DNA of 64,000 nt from Isoetes taiwanensis (GCA_021234155.1 JAJEKV010000020.1:4512563-4576562); one strand, 5' to 3'; positions 46,271 to 60,200 are shown, numbered from the stretch's first letter. Made by a program: numbers and translations. The notes: generated by a model not told the origin, from the letters alone.

Positions 46271-49200
46271 AACATATATAAAGCATTCACTTTGATTCTA
46301 TTCTTCAAGATTCCTTGATGCTCCATTGCATGCCCGCCAAATGTCAATTTTTTTTTTCGGGGAACATTTTTGCATTTTTGCATTTATTGAGGAGGAGCCA
46401 CAGCCACGTGACTCCCCTCACCTGTGTCTTTCTTCCTCCTTCCTTCTGCGTCTACTCTGCCGAGCTATGGTGGAGCTAGCAGAAAATGCCGCCAGGGAAT
46501 CCGAGGCAGATCCTCGGACCCTTTCCTTCTACAGAGTTTGTTTCCTTTGTTTGCGGATCTGTCCCTCCGGCCTTGGTCTAGTTGGTTCTTCCCCGGGTCT
46601 CAATTCCTTTTTCTACAAAGTATGAGCGGCCATCCTGGCCCTAAGTTGGTTATTCTCTTTAGCATGTTCTATTCCATCTGCCGAGAAGATGGCAAGGTTT
46701 GTCTTGAAACACTCTCTAACAAAGCATTCCCGATTACTTTGCTTTTGTCTTTCAAATTGAGTCGCTCCATCTTTGGATAAACTAGGCGGGAGCAAGATTC
46801 AAAAGTCTTATTATTTCCCATCTTTCTAACACCTAGTTATCGGATTGAATTAAGAAGCGTTTACCCTCTTGATATTCTAACATCATCATCTCAAAAGGTA
46901 TGGATTATTATGTGTTTGTAGCAAATAAAAAATTCGATGTAGGGAGTGCCAATTTTCTAGTTGAGTTTGTTCTGCACTATCCAAATATTTGCCAAGAGTA
47001 TTTGAAGGAGCTAGACGAAATCTTATGCTGTCTTTGATAGAATACTAAAAAAAGAACATGGCAAGGTATAATGCCCAGCTTGATCTCAAATTCTGCATCA
47101 TCTACGATGTCATTTTGTTTTCCTCGATCGACTTTTATTTGCTTGATTACATGACAATGATGATATTTTCCTGCCTGACGTCTGATTCTCAAAATATTAT
47201 GAGCATCTTTAATGATTCAAGCTTGGGGGTATGTGGCGGTCAGGCTGCTGTAACTTTTGCAGGCCAGAAGTTCTCAGGGCATCTAACCCATGTATTTGTG
47301 TCACACGTAAAGGATTAGAAAGAATAATAGTACTAGGTTCAAACTTGTGAATACATAGATGGGTATTGAAGATTAACAAGCTTGCAAGCAATGTTGTAGA
47401 TGCTGTTGGATTGCGTGTAATAATTTAAAGCATGAAGATGTTTTAGAACAGGCAACCTAGCTCAGATGTGAGATGGTTTTGCGCGTGGTTGCATTGGAGA
47501 TTAAGATGCAGATAACGACCGCACAAACAAAGATGTAGCCAGGTCGGAAGATGCGAAAACATGTTGCATCTTCCATAGAAACATGTCTGCGTGTTGTCAC
47601 GGAATGTTGGCATGTCCATTGCAAGTGCCATGACAAAGTGGGTCTTTGCTTTATTATGACAATCATGCATGCAAGGCAAGAAATGTTGCACATTAGGCAA
47701 ACGATCCGAGATCATGGCTATAAAGAATGAGCATGTATATGAAAGTTTTATAGCAAATACATTGGCGGGTGCAAATGCAATCTGGAAAAAGTAGAGCGGA
47801 TGCCATAAGTATGAAAGGCTTGGCAACTAATATGTGCACTTGAATGTGTTGCGTCGAGAGTCTACATTCCTCCAACTTGGATATATCTCTCGTGGGCCAT
47901 GATCATTCCTTAGTCTATTTTTTAGCTTCTTCTTTTATTCACCGTGTAACATTAGTTGACAACAATTCATTTATGAGAGAGCACTTGCAAGAGATTTAGC
48001 GCGAGGGTTTGTCTTTGTAGCTTCACATTATCTAAGTGTTCTTAGACCTTAAGCGAGAAAAAAATTCTTGAAAAGAAGGGTCGAGGAAGAGCATGCGCTC
48101 ATAATTCCACATGGATGGTATTTCCCTAACCCATCAGCCTTTGGAAATTAGGGTTGGTTCTGAAGTAGTTAATGTTTAAACTTTTCTTTGAATATAATTG
48201 GCGGTCGGTAGAAACATAATTAAAGGCGGTCGTTCATGATGCAACTACAAGATGATACGAACACGTGTATGTAAAGTGTCCAAGTTGGAGATCATTCTAG
48301 AAAATTGCTTGAAGAAAGATGTTAATTATGTTTTGAATCATAGGCATAGAGAGAGAAAGTAGAAGCGTGCAAGGTCATCTCAAATGAAGCAAAAACAAAA
48401 ATGGCAATGCTAGAGGTGAATGACATTTCTACTTATGTTTTGAGGTGCCACAGAAAATTCTGTCTAATTATAAATCTGGTCTTAAGTGTAGGTCGAATGC
48501 CAAAAGTTACGAATTGAATTGATAAGCACAAAACAGGAGTCTGATCTTGAAGCAAATATGTGGGATAATCCTGATTATATTGCAGCTAGGGTTCGCCTTA
48601 ATGAAATGCATTTTGGCAGATCAACAACACATATTTGGAGCTGCATTTGTCTATAGAAGAGAGTTGAGAATGCTATTGGCATCCAAACTTTTATTATTTG
48701 TGGAAAATTAGAGTTCAATACATCGTTGCTATAGAGAAATGTGGACGTCGATTACATTGACAATGACTTTGGATGGCTACGAGCTTGCTTCAAAGGGATA
48801 GGGACAAATTTTCTCTATTCTATTTATGGTTTTGTTCTTCACGAGCTAACATGACTTCTATACAAGAGAATTGTTTTTTGCAGATCAAAGAACTGTATGT
48901 GCATCTGCTGTTTATATTTTTGCTGTCTTTTTGGTAAACATTGTTTTTTATATAGTGAGTTTTCTCTAGTGCACATTTCATGCATAGGACCCCATAGTCT
49001 TACAGTTTTGTACTGCCATGTAGATCCTAGAATGCTCGAACTTTTCTCACCGAGGTTAGTTCAGTTTGAAGCTTTATTGTTGTCGCCAACCACAACATCC
49101 ATGTATCATATGGGCTCAAGAACGCAAGCCAATAGTGTGGGTTCAAATCCCCCACGTTCAAATTGACACATGATCCAAACACAATCTTCACCCTTTATTT

Positions 49201-49420
49201 GAGTAAGGACACGAGGATTGGAAAAGAGAAATGTTCGCAACCAAGGAATCAAGAGAAAAGTTTGCGGCCAAGGAACCAAGTTATTTCCAATGTATTTCAA
49301 TATAGCTCTTAGCCTTCTAGCATAGGATCAAAATGTGGTCCAAACATTACTTGAATGTGGTCCAAACATTGCTTGCCCACCGTTAGACATTATAGTGGAT
49401 CCAATTGAACAGGTTAGGAA
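46271..49420. other. Unassigned sequence
   Basis: No gene recognised. Short open frames (46326-46625, 46424-46780, 47443-47826, 48897-49166) lack domains. Confidence 0.5.
49111..49166 (+). repeat. tRNA-like (B-box) fragment
   Basis: GTGGGTTCAAATCCCCCAC forms a T-arm-like stem with a B box. The 5' half does not fold as a tRNA gene, so it is probably a SINE head or tRNA fragment. Confidence 0.4.
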
Positions 49421-49423
49421 CGA

Positions 49424-49466
49424 AAGAAATGTTCGCGGCGGCCTTGGCCGCCGCGATAAATTTCTT
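49424..49466. repeat. GC-rich foldback
   Basis: The perfect core CGCGGCGGCC-TT-GGCCGCCGCG (49434-49455) is extended by AAGAAAT...ATTTCTT arms after a 3-nt bulge. The left-arm motif GAAATGTTCGC recurs at about 49226 and 56076. Confidence 0.85.
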
Positions 49467-49467
49467 G

Positions 49468-49635
49468 TAACCATTAACCATTAGAACCATTAACCATTAA
49501 AAACATTATAACCATTAACCATTAAAACCATTAACCATTAAAAACAGTATAACCATTAACCATTAAAACCATTAACCAAAAAAAACATTATAACCATTAA
49601 CCATTAACCATTATAACCATATAACCATTAAAAAC
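49468..49635. repeat. AACCATTAACCATT simple repeat
   Basis: Irregular repeats of AACCATTAACCATTAAAAAC directly follow the GC-rich foldback. Related to the array at 46110-46270. Confidence 0.9.
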
Positions 49636-50040
49636 ATGGCCCACGTGGTGCCTCGTCAGCGACCGCTGACATTGCCACGTCAGCAATCCGGACACCCAGG
49701 TCACGGATCGCATGGCCCACACGTGACAAGGTGTCATAATGGCACTTTATCGAGGTTCGAGGGTGCAGCCCGAAATAACTGCACCCTCTTCCTCTTCCCC
49801 CGCGACCCATTCATCCTCCCCTATTCTTTTTCTATTCTGTTTTTCTATTCCATCTCTGGAGCTCCCCTTGGCGATCCTTCTAATCACTCAATTCTGACGT
49901 CTTCTTATGACTTCGGCACGGTCGACGGATCGGGGGAACATCCAAAAGCCCGAGGTTTTAAATTGCGGTTTGAGTGTTCGAGAAGGATTACTTAAGCAAT
50001 TGCAAATCTTTCTAACTCACAGAATATCCTCTCTTGCAGG
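49636..50040. other. Unassigned sequence
   Basis: An open frame at 49636-49995 has no recognised domain. Confidence 0.45.
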
Positions 50041-51420
50041 AAAGGTGCAGATTACACCTGGCTTTCTCGACTCGCCAGTCGAGAATGCCTTACCTTACCA
50101 ACAATCCAGGAAGTACAAGCCTTCTTCTCCGACAAGGATGAGGCAAGAAAGAAAAACACCCGATCGACTGGCAAGTTGAGGCAATCTCGAATCGAGAGTC
50201 AAGAATGCGGGAGGATCTTTCTAGTCCCTCGAAAAGAGGAGCCTTTGTGGATTCTCGATACTTGGATCCGTCGAAAATGTCATACCCAGAAAATGCCCTG
50301 TGTCCGAGAGGCCTCCACCCATGGAGCGAGCCACTCTCCTTTGAACCATCTTCATCGATTATTGGATGGGGCACAAGTTGCACTTGGACATCGAGGCCTT
50401 TGCAAATCGAGATGCCATCTTGTTCAACCACTTTCGTGAATTTAATCCAAAACACATTCACACACGATTCTCCCAGCTCGATGCATTCTTACATCCTTGT
50501 CGGTCCACGCCCCGCGATGTCATACCATCTCCTTGAACTATCTTCCTCGAGTATTGCGAAGTCGGTCTGGAAGACCCGAGGGAAAAGACGTCTAACCGGG
50601 TGGGAATGTAATAAAGCATCCTTAAGGAGCGCTGGGGGCTTTCTCGACATGTTTTCTCGTGCATTCTCAACTCGCAAGTCGAGAATCCCCTAGCCAGCCA
50701 ATTCTCATGTAAGTGCCGAGGTGCCTCGACCGGATCGAGCCACTCTCCTTGAACCATCTTCCTTGAATATTGCGAAGGGAGGGAATAGCTGGTGGTGCCT
50801 GCAACAACCACATGGAAATGCATTTTTAAGGCCTCAGCCAGCCAACAAGTTTATTCTCTACTCAAAACTCGATAATGCCATAGGTTGGCTTGCTGTCTGC
50901 ATTCTCGACTCGCGAGTCGAGAATGCCTTAACCAGCCAGCACTCCAGGAGTACTACCAGGCTAAGGCATTCTCGACTTGCGAGTCGAGAATGTAGGCAGC
51001 AAGCCAACACTTGCATTCTCGACTCGCAAGTTGAGAATCCCTTAGCCAGCCAATTCTCCTGTGTCTGGTCGCAGGTTCCTCTACCCAGTCAGAGCCACTC
51101 TCCTTTGAACCATCTTCCTCGAATATTACGAAGGGGAGGGGCTCGGACTGGGTGGAGGCCTCTGCAACTAATCACAGGGAAATGCATCCTTAAGGCCTCA
51201 GCCAGCCAACAAGTTTTCTCGACTCGTGAGTCGAGAAGACCCGCTAGTCTCACAAACAGCCCAAGGTTTAGTCCTAGGTGCCTCTAGCCTGTCTGAGCCA
51301 CTCTCCTTCGAACCATCTTCCTCGAATATTGCGAAGGGGGTGGCGGGACTGACTGGAGAGAACCTCTGGACTTAAAAACCCTGTGGGGATGCATTTGAAC
51401 TGCATCCCTAAGGCCCTAGA
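50041..51420. repeat. Palindrome array 2 within a degenerate tandem repeat
   Basis: Copies of TTCTCGAC-TCGCGA-GTCGAGAA or near variants lie at 50064-50085, 50664-50685, 50902-50923 (perfect, extended to GCATT...AATGC), 50969-50990, 51016-51037 and 51216-51237, with a degenerate copy near 50184. They sit in a 200-400-bp repeat whose units share GCCACTCTCCTTTGAACCAT, CTTCCTCGAATATTGCGAAG, GGGAAATGCATCCTTAAG and GGCCTCAGCCAGCCAACAAG (about 50320, 50527, 50739, 51090 and 51293). Apparent open frames here are repeat translations, not genes. Confidence 0.88.
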
Positions 51421-54400
51421 CCTAGCATGATCTATACACAACTAGCATGCCCTAATCTTTACTTTCCCCGCCCCTCGTGGATCCCTTTGCTTCTAAATAG
51501 AAGGGAAGGCATTCCAAGCAAAAATCTGAGCATGATGAATTCGCGAGTTGCTTCACGATTTATAGTTCCTTTTATAGTTCCCTTTCTTTGAGCATCTCTC
51601 AACCTAGAGTATCTCGGCGAAATATGCTCAATAAGGAAACCATAAATCCTCCTATTTCTTCAGTTCCATGATCAAAACAGGAGATACTTTCATGCGTCTT
51701 ACTCCAATCCATTATTTCCGTGCGAGCATCTCTCAACCCGGTATATTTCATCTCGGCATTGAAATATCTTTGGACAAAGGAAACAATAAATCCGTCGAGC
51801 TTTGAAGCGGTTCCATGTTACGTACACATATGTTCGTTCTACACACATAATGAAACAGGCATCTGAGAAACTCACCTCTTCATCAAGAACTCCTTGGGTT
51901 ATTGTATCCGCGATCCATGACCTCATTCTTAGTCTTCGCTTCTTCTTGAGAAATGGCCTCATCAACAATGCATCCCCACCAAATACTTGTATCAAAGCGA
52001 TTCTCGTGTATCCCTCTTCCATGGCCCAAAAGAGTTCTCGTGTCTTGCAATTCATCTCCAAAGGATACCTCCCGTGAAAAGCACATCGATCAAATCAACT
52101 ATTCACAAAAAGACACGCAGGATGGAACTAGACGCAGTAAATTGCTTTGTTAGGAGCTTACAAAACGTGGGGATTCACCATCCGTGGATATGCCGATCTC
52201 CGCCTCCGGGTTCTTTGTCCCCCCCAAAGTCGCCAATTTTTTAAAACTAAAGCGCCGAAAATCTCCACTATAAAACTTAGTCCTAGGAAATGAATGAATT
52301 TTGAATTGGTGTTTACCGGCCGCTAAAGTTGGGTCAAAACCCCCTTAGGCGCTTTTTGCCTTGAATGATTGTATGTCCTTAATTTCAAATTTAAAAACAC
52401 ACACGCCCTTTTTTTTACATGCAGTCCTAAAACCTCTAAAATGGAAGAGGCTCAATTTTTTGCAATGTGGCCTCAATGGATGCCATGATTTTGATTATTA
52501 TACTCCATCGAAGAAGGCGGCTGTCGCGGCGGATCATTTGGTTCAACCATCAATGTCAAAAGACATGGACTCGGATGAGCTCTCAATCTCATATTCTCTC
52601 ATCCACCTTTTCCCGATTCATCCTTGTGTCTTGCGGCATTCAGCTTGTGGAGAGACGCTTAGTGATCAAGACGGCGAACTCCATTCTTAACCTTATCACA
52701 GGGGTTTGGAGACAAAGCTACTTGAAACACCGGCCCGTTTTGGTGGTATGTCGAATATCAACAAGTGGGAAGGAGAAAGATCTATTTTATGGCAAAAGGG
52801 ATAAGAAGAGCTCAAAACGCGACAAGTACAAGAAGGTCGATGTTGTGCTCTCGTTTTCCTTATCTTTTGCATCTCACATTGTATATGGAAGGCAAGGTAA
52901 GTTCTACCACCGAAGAAGTTATCGATATCCAATTACTCTAACACTTCAATGAGCAAGATCAAGGAAACCGACAAAAGGCGCCTTTAAATTGTCGAAACAC
53001 CAAGTTTTGCCAATATAGGAAGGCATGGTTTCGAGGCCGGAACCCTAACATCCGAGGAGCTTGGAATGGAGATTTACAAGGTGAGTGGGGGAAACCACTA
53101 TCTTCAACAAGGAGCTTTATGTCTAGCAGTTTATGGAACCTCTAAAGGGTGGCGATTAACAAGGATGTAGTTCTAAAAGAAAAACTCCCAGACCGACCGT
53201 CAAGTCATGTCCAATGACATAGACCTCCCTATCCAGATGCAATAGTTATCATCCTTCATAATCAACTTGGTCGAGGAAATCATTGTGAGAGGCCCGTACA
53301 TGGATGGCATGTTCTCGGTGGCTATCCATTATGGAATGGGGCCAATATCCATGGTTGGACATAAGGACATGGTTTAAAGATGCCATCTTGTTCAACCACG
53401 GACAATTTAATCCAGCACACAAAGGGAGGAAGAACCTTGATAGTGGTACATCCCCGATGACGGATCAATGACAACGAGATGTCATACCATTCGGCCAGAT
53501 CGACCTGCGTCCAGTTGTTTAGGTGGAAGTCCGGGAACAAAAGACGGAGGAAAAGACGTCAAGTTTTGGGTTGTGGGCGGCCGCGATTCGAGAAAACCAG
53601 CACAAATATTGCTTTTAAAAGGAAGTTCTCAAAAGGATCAGGACGATATTCCGTCTTTCATCATTCCGGGGACTCTCGATGCATACACGCCATCAATGGA
53701 ATATCACAAAGATTAGCCATTGGCGGTTCACAATAGCGAGGATAGTGCCAAGAAAGGCATAAGGTAAAGACAAAGGTGTTTGAGTCAAGAAAGGACCTGG
53801 AAAAATTTCGAGTCCCACATATGGATCCCGAGTTGAAAATCGGTCGAACACAAGCTTTAACTAGGATCCGGGGCTTTCAACTCAAAATAATATTTGACGT
53901 CAATGGACTTTTACTTGCGGTATACCACGATAAAGACGGAAGAAGAGTATGAACACCTTTCTCGATCCCGAGTAAAAAAGGGGTCAAAAATTGTGTATCT
54001 TTTGCTCCTAAAGCAAAGGAGATTATTGATTGGTAATAGAACGAGGATTGAAGGAGCCATATGGTCTTGTATGGCTTAAAGAAAAAATATTTCCCATCCT
54101 TTCTTCCCCGTTCTCGACCTTCCAGCTTTTTATATCCTAAGTTTGCATGGGGAAACGAAAGGGTCGAGCATGTGTGGGAATGGCGGTGCCATCACAAAGG
54201 GGAAGTCTATTATGGTGAAAAGGTCCAAGGTTTATGAAACATTCCAGACTTTAACAAACACAACACAGTCATAGACGACTCCTTTCAAGTGCTATCATAA
54301 CTTTCGCTTCGCAATCATTGCCAAGAGTTATCGAGCGAGCGTAAGAGTATGAAACGAATAGGTGGTTGTCTTTCAATCTCATTCCTGTGTTGGCGGAATC

Positions 54401-56574
54401 CCTGTTTGCCATTCTTGTGGCCGATGTGATTAGGAACTATCCGAAGCTCAAGGAGGTCGATCCAGAGAGCAGCGCGATCATGAAAGCTATGGACAACAAA
54501 TATTATGGTTTATGCTACATCTCAAAAGGATCAGGCTATGTTTTGCAAAATCATACGTCCAACGTTCAACATCTTAGCCTTCGGTTTTGGAGATACTTTC
54601 ATTCACAAATATATTCCAATCCATTTTTTAAATGTTTCCTTGCTTTTGTCTATAATGATCAAGTGATGATAGGCTCATTATATTATTTTGATGTATATGC
54701 ATACCGAAGCTCTGCCATAACATGAAGCTGAGAATATTGTTTTCTATGCAATGCCTATGAGAAGGTATGTTGTTTGATGTGTTCCATGTATCCTTCATAT
54801 TGTATTCTCCAGCATTTACTGTTTAGGCATAGCTTCATTTACTAAAGCTTCATCATGAGTTTAAGCATTGCTAAAGCTTGGTGGCGTAGAAATTGGAGCC
54901 ATGCCTCATCAGAGTTTTTCTCCAACTCCAAATCCTCTTAGGATCTTGCCATGGAATGCACAGTAAATGGATCACAAGGGGTTCTAGCTTTACGGAAAAG
55001 AGCAACCATTGCAGGTGATAGTGCAGTTTTAGGATTATGCGCTTCAGCTTGGAGTGTACCTTTTGAATATGTCAAGTTGTAGATACAAAAGGTGCGACCT
55101 CAACTATCGTGAACTTGCATGGTTAATTTTGGCAATAACAATACTGCCCTAGCGTGTTCTGCAAGCTTAAACTCTGTATATTGCTGTCTAAAGTAGAATT
55201 CTCGCTTCACGTAAGAAAGAATCAATGTTGATGAATTAAGTTTGGGATTTCAAGGATTTATTTGATTTCTTCCATATAACTGACAGAATCTGATGGTCTT
55301 TTGCAAAGTTCACAGGAGCACACCAAATCTGCTGAGAACCAAATGGTATAACATGATTTTCACTTTTGAAATTGGGCATGAAGATCGTTGTTTGGTATTC
55401 CTTGATCTTCGCAGGCATGTTGATTTGAAAAGAGCATTGGATGTTAATACTGGTTTCTTTCTTGGTATAAAGGCAAACGAAATGATTGGTGCTTTATGTG
55501 GGAACTTGGAAATCATATATTAGAAGCTTTTCAGAACCCACATTTTCACCCATTCGTATTTTGTCACGTCTACGTCACATTGAAAACCACCTTAGTTCAT
55601 GAGGTATGAGAGTCTGGGCAAATCCTTTGTGTGATTTGTGCCTCTATAATTCTCGTTTTAGATTCGCGTTCACTGTTAATAACTTTAGTTCAGTATATAT
55701 TTGGTGGACTTCTGCAATCTCAAGTAATGAAACCTCCTTGGAAAGAATAAGGGAATTGGATCATCACTCAGAAAATGCAGTACGAAGACAAATGTTTTGC
55801 CCTTCTGTGCGGGTGAAATGTTTTCACACAATGCCATATATAAGACATTGGAAATAAGTACAAAACAAACTCTTTAGATGTAAAAGATGTATTTGGCAAT
55901 ACTAGTTGTTTTTTATATCACATGTTTATCATTATTCTGGAAAATATGGAAATGGAGTTTTCCAAGCTTAGATCCATTTAGTTCAATTTCGTAGGTTCAT
56001 AAATGTGATCGTTTCGGCTTAATATCAAACCTTATTTAAGAAGAGTTGGATTATTTAAGAAGAGGTGGACAAAAGAAATGTTCGCGTTCTTATAGTTTTA
56101 AGTTTTGAACGTCTTTCAAAAACTTGGACATTGGACATGCAATTGAAAGGCAAGTTGTCGTAAAAGAAAAGAAAATACTAGGGTCCCATTCGAATTTAAA
56201 GCTTTCTGCAAAAACTTAAACTAGGCAGGCACTTCTGTCACGGTGACACGGTGACACAATCGCAATAAGGTTGCCAAATTATGTGTTTAGTATGATTTTG
56301 GCAATGGTTAGGCGGAAAAGGGGGATGGGTTTTATTTTTCTGTAATAGAAGCCATGGTTTAAGGATGGAGTGTATCGCCATGTGTTGCTGGGCATGGAGG
56401 CCACAGTGGCACTCCTTTGCTGGAAGGAAGCCGGAGCAAATCGTACTATGTCGGAATTGCAGGATCCCACCAAGACCAGCGGCCAGATGCTACGAGGTCG
56501 GAAGTGGAGGATGGATTAGGGCGGGGGTGAGGAAGCGAACAAAGCAGAAGAAGGTTGGGATTTCCGCCTTTGAT
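51421..56574. other. Unassigned sequence
   Basis: No gene recognised. Open frames at 51699-52061 (minus), 52361-52690, 52467-52952 and 54366-54725 (ILVADVIRNYPKLKEVDPES) show no family that I can name. The last has the best protein-like composition but no identifiable motif. Confidence 0.45.
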
Positions 56575-56700
56575 ATGTAGTTCCTTGTTTCCCTTGATCT
56601 GTAGTGCCTTGTTTCCTTCGATCCTTATTTCGATCTGGAGTTTCGTTTCGATCTGGAGTTCCTTGTTTCGTTTGATCTGGAGTTTTCCGGAGAGGCTCCA
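56575..56700. repeat. Short ~22-25-bp tandem repeat
   Basis: Several copies of TTTCGATCTGGAGTTCCTTG-type units. Confidence 0.8.
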
Positions 56701-57292
56701 GAGAGCCGCAGAGGTGGGACGGCCGTAGAGGTGGACGGCCTGTTCTGTATGGTCTTTTGTTTGACATGGCGATACATATTTTCCTACGTATATACATACG
56801 CCGGGAGTGTGAAAGTGTACGGGGGTATGACGTGTATATTTGGGGACCCTAGATTTGGCATATTTCCAAGAATATGCTGAAATCCAATCAAATTGTATTA
56901 TTAATTAATGTGGGTTGAGTGATAGTTCTCCCTTACTTCGTCGGAAGTGGACCCAATATTACTGCCTTTGAATTCTTCCAAGCTAATGCATTTCCTCTCT
57001 TCCTTCATATAATTGTAATCTCCCTTTGATCATTCATTCGTATTGTCTTACAGAATTCGAGCATTAAACCTTCTACCTGATGCACCAAGGGGGGCAACGG
57101 GATGAAACAATGTATGGTTTCGAAGTTTTGCTTCTACTTTTCTGCATATGAAAACTGTCCAGTTTTCTAATCATCTTCATTCTTGTTTGCACAGCATTTC
57201 AAGCAACTTTGGGTCGCACATCAAATCAAAATAAGTACCTGCTATATTACTAAAAACACTGCTCTATTGTTACTAGACCAAAGCCTTAAAAG
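56701..57292 (+). promoter_or_regulatory. Upstream region of the giant GTPase gene
   Basis: No definite promoter element is assigned. A pyrimidine tract ending TTTGCACAG at about 57195 could be the acceptor of a 5' UTR intron. An in-frame TAA lies two codons before the ATG at 57293, which supports that start. Confidence 0.35.
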
Positions 57293-60200
57293 ATGGATCA
57301 TGTTTACAATCTCATGTCTAGAAGGCCAGATAAACAGGATCGTAGTCTAATAGAGAAGATCCATTTACCTGAAGACCAAGTTTTTCAGCTTTGCAATGAC
57401 TTCTATCCGGGACTTATAAGTATAACTGAACATGGGTGGAAACTGCAGAAGTCTTCAAGTTTGGATCATCGGTTTGGTGTGATTGGGTTTTATGGCAATA
57501 AGAAAGTTATGAAGCTTTTATGGACTCAGCACAATTTAGGTGGAGAGGAAGTGCGTGCAAAGATGGAGAGGGAAGAGTTGGAGCCTGGACTGTATGGATG
57601 TTGGCATTCTGACATACTTTGTCTTTTGTATTGGCATAGTGGAGGGGAAATGGAAGAAGCTCGGAGGAGTAGCCTCTCCTGCAGCTTTGTCAGGTATCTT
57701 TTTGAATTGTGTGACATTGTATATGCTTGCATGGAGGTAAAAGATACATCTGCTCTGCCTTCTTTGACTGCCTCGAAGGCTATTGGCAAAAAGCGTAATC
57801 AAAGAGTCCGCATATCACTTGTGAAGGCATCAAAGGATGATGTCAAAATTGTTAGCGAGTACAGTATCTTCCTGACACATATTTCCTCCTTTGGCCGGGA
57901 CACTTCTGCTAAGTTTGTGAAATTTTCTCAAAATGCACAAAAATCTGCCTTACTAATCTCGCGTCGAGTTCCTCCCACCACACTTTTCACTAAGCAATGC
58001 CAGACATTGAGTAATAAGCAAGCCATGGAAGAATATCTCTTTTCCTGCAGCAGTAATTTTGACATTGATATCCTAGAACTGCAGGAGGATGATCTGGTAT
58101 TATTCCTGACCTTATGGGGAAGGACAGATGAATCAGAAGAAATGAAAAAGAATTTGCAAATTTTTCAAGACAAGGTGGCCCATGAAGGAAACAAAAGTGC
58201 AAAGCTGGATACAATCGTTGCAAAATCATTGAGAAAAATCCTCCGGCAAACTGCTGAATGGTTTACTATGTATATGAGAAAGGACTTCCCTTGGGAAGAA
58301 CACCTCTTGGCTGTCAGTTCGAATTTTGCAGAAGAACTACCCACATCATCAAATAACCTTTTATATTCCCAGAAAGAATTTGTGAACTACAGAGCTACTT
58401 TTATTCATAGAGATCATCCAACCCAGGAGCCATTTGATGAGTTTGACTGTCCTCTGTTTGACAGTACAGGATGCCTGAATGTGCTCTTGGTAGGCAATGT
58501 ATTTGGCTTTTATGGTGCCTCCAGTACTTCTAAATTGGGTACATTTCGTGTTATGAGTTCCGGAGGGCGTAAAAGTGGACCTGTGCTTTATGGTGACGAT
58601 GTAATAGTGGAATGCTCTTCTAAACCATTCCCTTCTATGATGTTTGTCTTCTGTCCTCCTGACGAGTCTAGGAAAAGCATGACTGGGACAGTTGTTTGGA
58701 ACTTTGATCAGTTTAGGTTTGATTCCCATTCTCAACCACCTTCAATACACTTGCATCATGTGGGACGAAGTAAAGTAGAAAGTTCTCAGATAGTAAACCT
58801 TCATACTGAGCAAGAAGCAAGTATAACTAGGAAGTGGGTAGAAAAATGTGTTAAACCTTTTATTCCACCACTTGAGAAGAGAGCAGCTTTGGCAAACTTC
58901 TTTGTCGCCAACGCTAAAGATTATGGGATTGAAGTCAACAATGCTTTCATTCCTGGGATTCTAACTAATGGTTACAATTTCGTCAAAGAACTTCTGGAAG
59001 AGAAGCACAGAGAATTTGCCGAACAGAAATGGGATTCTATCATGGAGTCTAATGCTTACCTTGGTTTAGATAGTCTTCTGCCTTCAGTAAAATCTCAGGT
59101 CCTTGATATATACAAACATGGGTGTACAAGAGCCATGTCCTATTTTTATGACACTATTGATAAGATGGTAAAACCTTCTATAAAGAACAGGATTCAGGCT
59201 CAGTTGAACCTCATAATCACATGTGCTAAGCAGGATGCCATTAGAAGGAAGACTGATTTCATCAAAGGATTGAAACAAAAGCTTTCCACAAGGAGAACCG
59301 GAGCTCCTGCAATCAAAATAATGAGGTGTGTGAAAAACAGAAGGCTTGGAGGTCTCGGTGCAGATTCATTTACCATTGAGTTCATCATGGAGGAAAAGTT
59401 ACCTGAGCAAGTTGCTTGGAGCATGATTGAATGCGTGCCAATGAGAAAGGACGTGGAGATGCTAATATCCAAGCCTGGACATGTAGTAAGGTTAACGAGT
59501 TCTACGTTTAAAGAATGTCCACTAACACAGTTGGATCCTGCAGCTATGGTATTAGGAAATGTAGCACTATTAAGATCTGATAAAATTCTCTTTTGGGCCC
59601 AAGATGTTCATACAAAGTTCTTGAATTTGTATCTCATCTCTCGCATTAGCGTAGGCATGTCAAGTAAAGATCCGATTAAAACACTCAAGAGAGGTGTTGA
59701 CCTTGTGGCATTTGATGAACTATCTAATTTTATTGCTTTCTACTCCACAACCGAGTCAACAATTCAAGTATACAGGCTTGAGGAAGCACCTCCAAAATTG
59801 CTGTGGACAGGAATAGAATTCAGTACACAAGATTACGTACAAGTGGGAACCATTACCTATATGCAGTTTGTTCCTAGAAAGGAAGAAATCCTTTGCATTG
59901 ATGATTCTCAAAATGTATGGATCTTTGAGCTAAATTCTAAGCTGTTGAAACCAAGGTCACTACATATAGCAGTGCCATTTCTCCAGGCTCTTGTTTCTCC
60001 AGATGGAACTAGTTTGCTGGTTACTTTTATAAAAAATGATGTAGAAGATGATGCTGGTGCCAATAAACAGATAGCAAAGACCTTAGATCGTGCCAACAAT
60101 TCTAGCCTTTGGGTTGAAGCATTCAGCCTTGGTGGCAGCTTTCCATCCATTGCATGCCTTAAATTGGATGTTCCATTACGAGGGACAATTGATACATCAA

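Noticed and set aside
49111-49166. A functional tRNA gene
   Set aside because: Only a T-arm-like stem and B box are present. No acceptor or anticodon arms fold.
50041-51240. Palindrome array as a CRISPR array
   Set aside because: Spacing is irregular, the context is a eukaryotic nuclear genome, there are no cas genes, and the spacers are themselves repetitive.
50041-51290. Several 120-190-codon open frames as genes
   Set aside because: They run through palindromes and tandem repeat units, with repeat-derived residues in all frames.
54366-54725. Possible small protein gene
   Set aside because: The protein-like composition is suggestive but there is no motif, upstream signal or second exon to support it. 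Left as unassigned.
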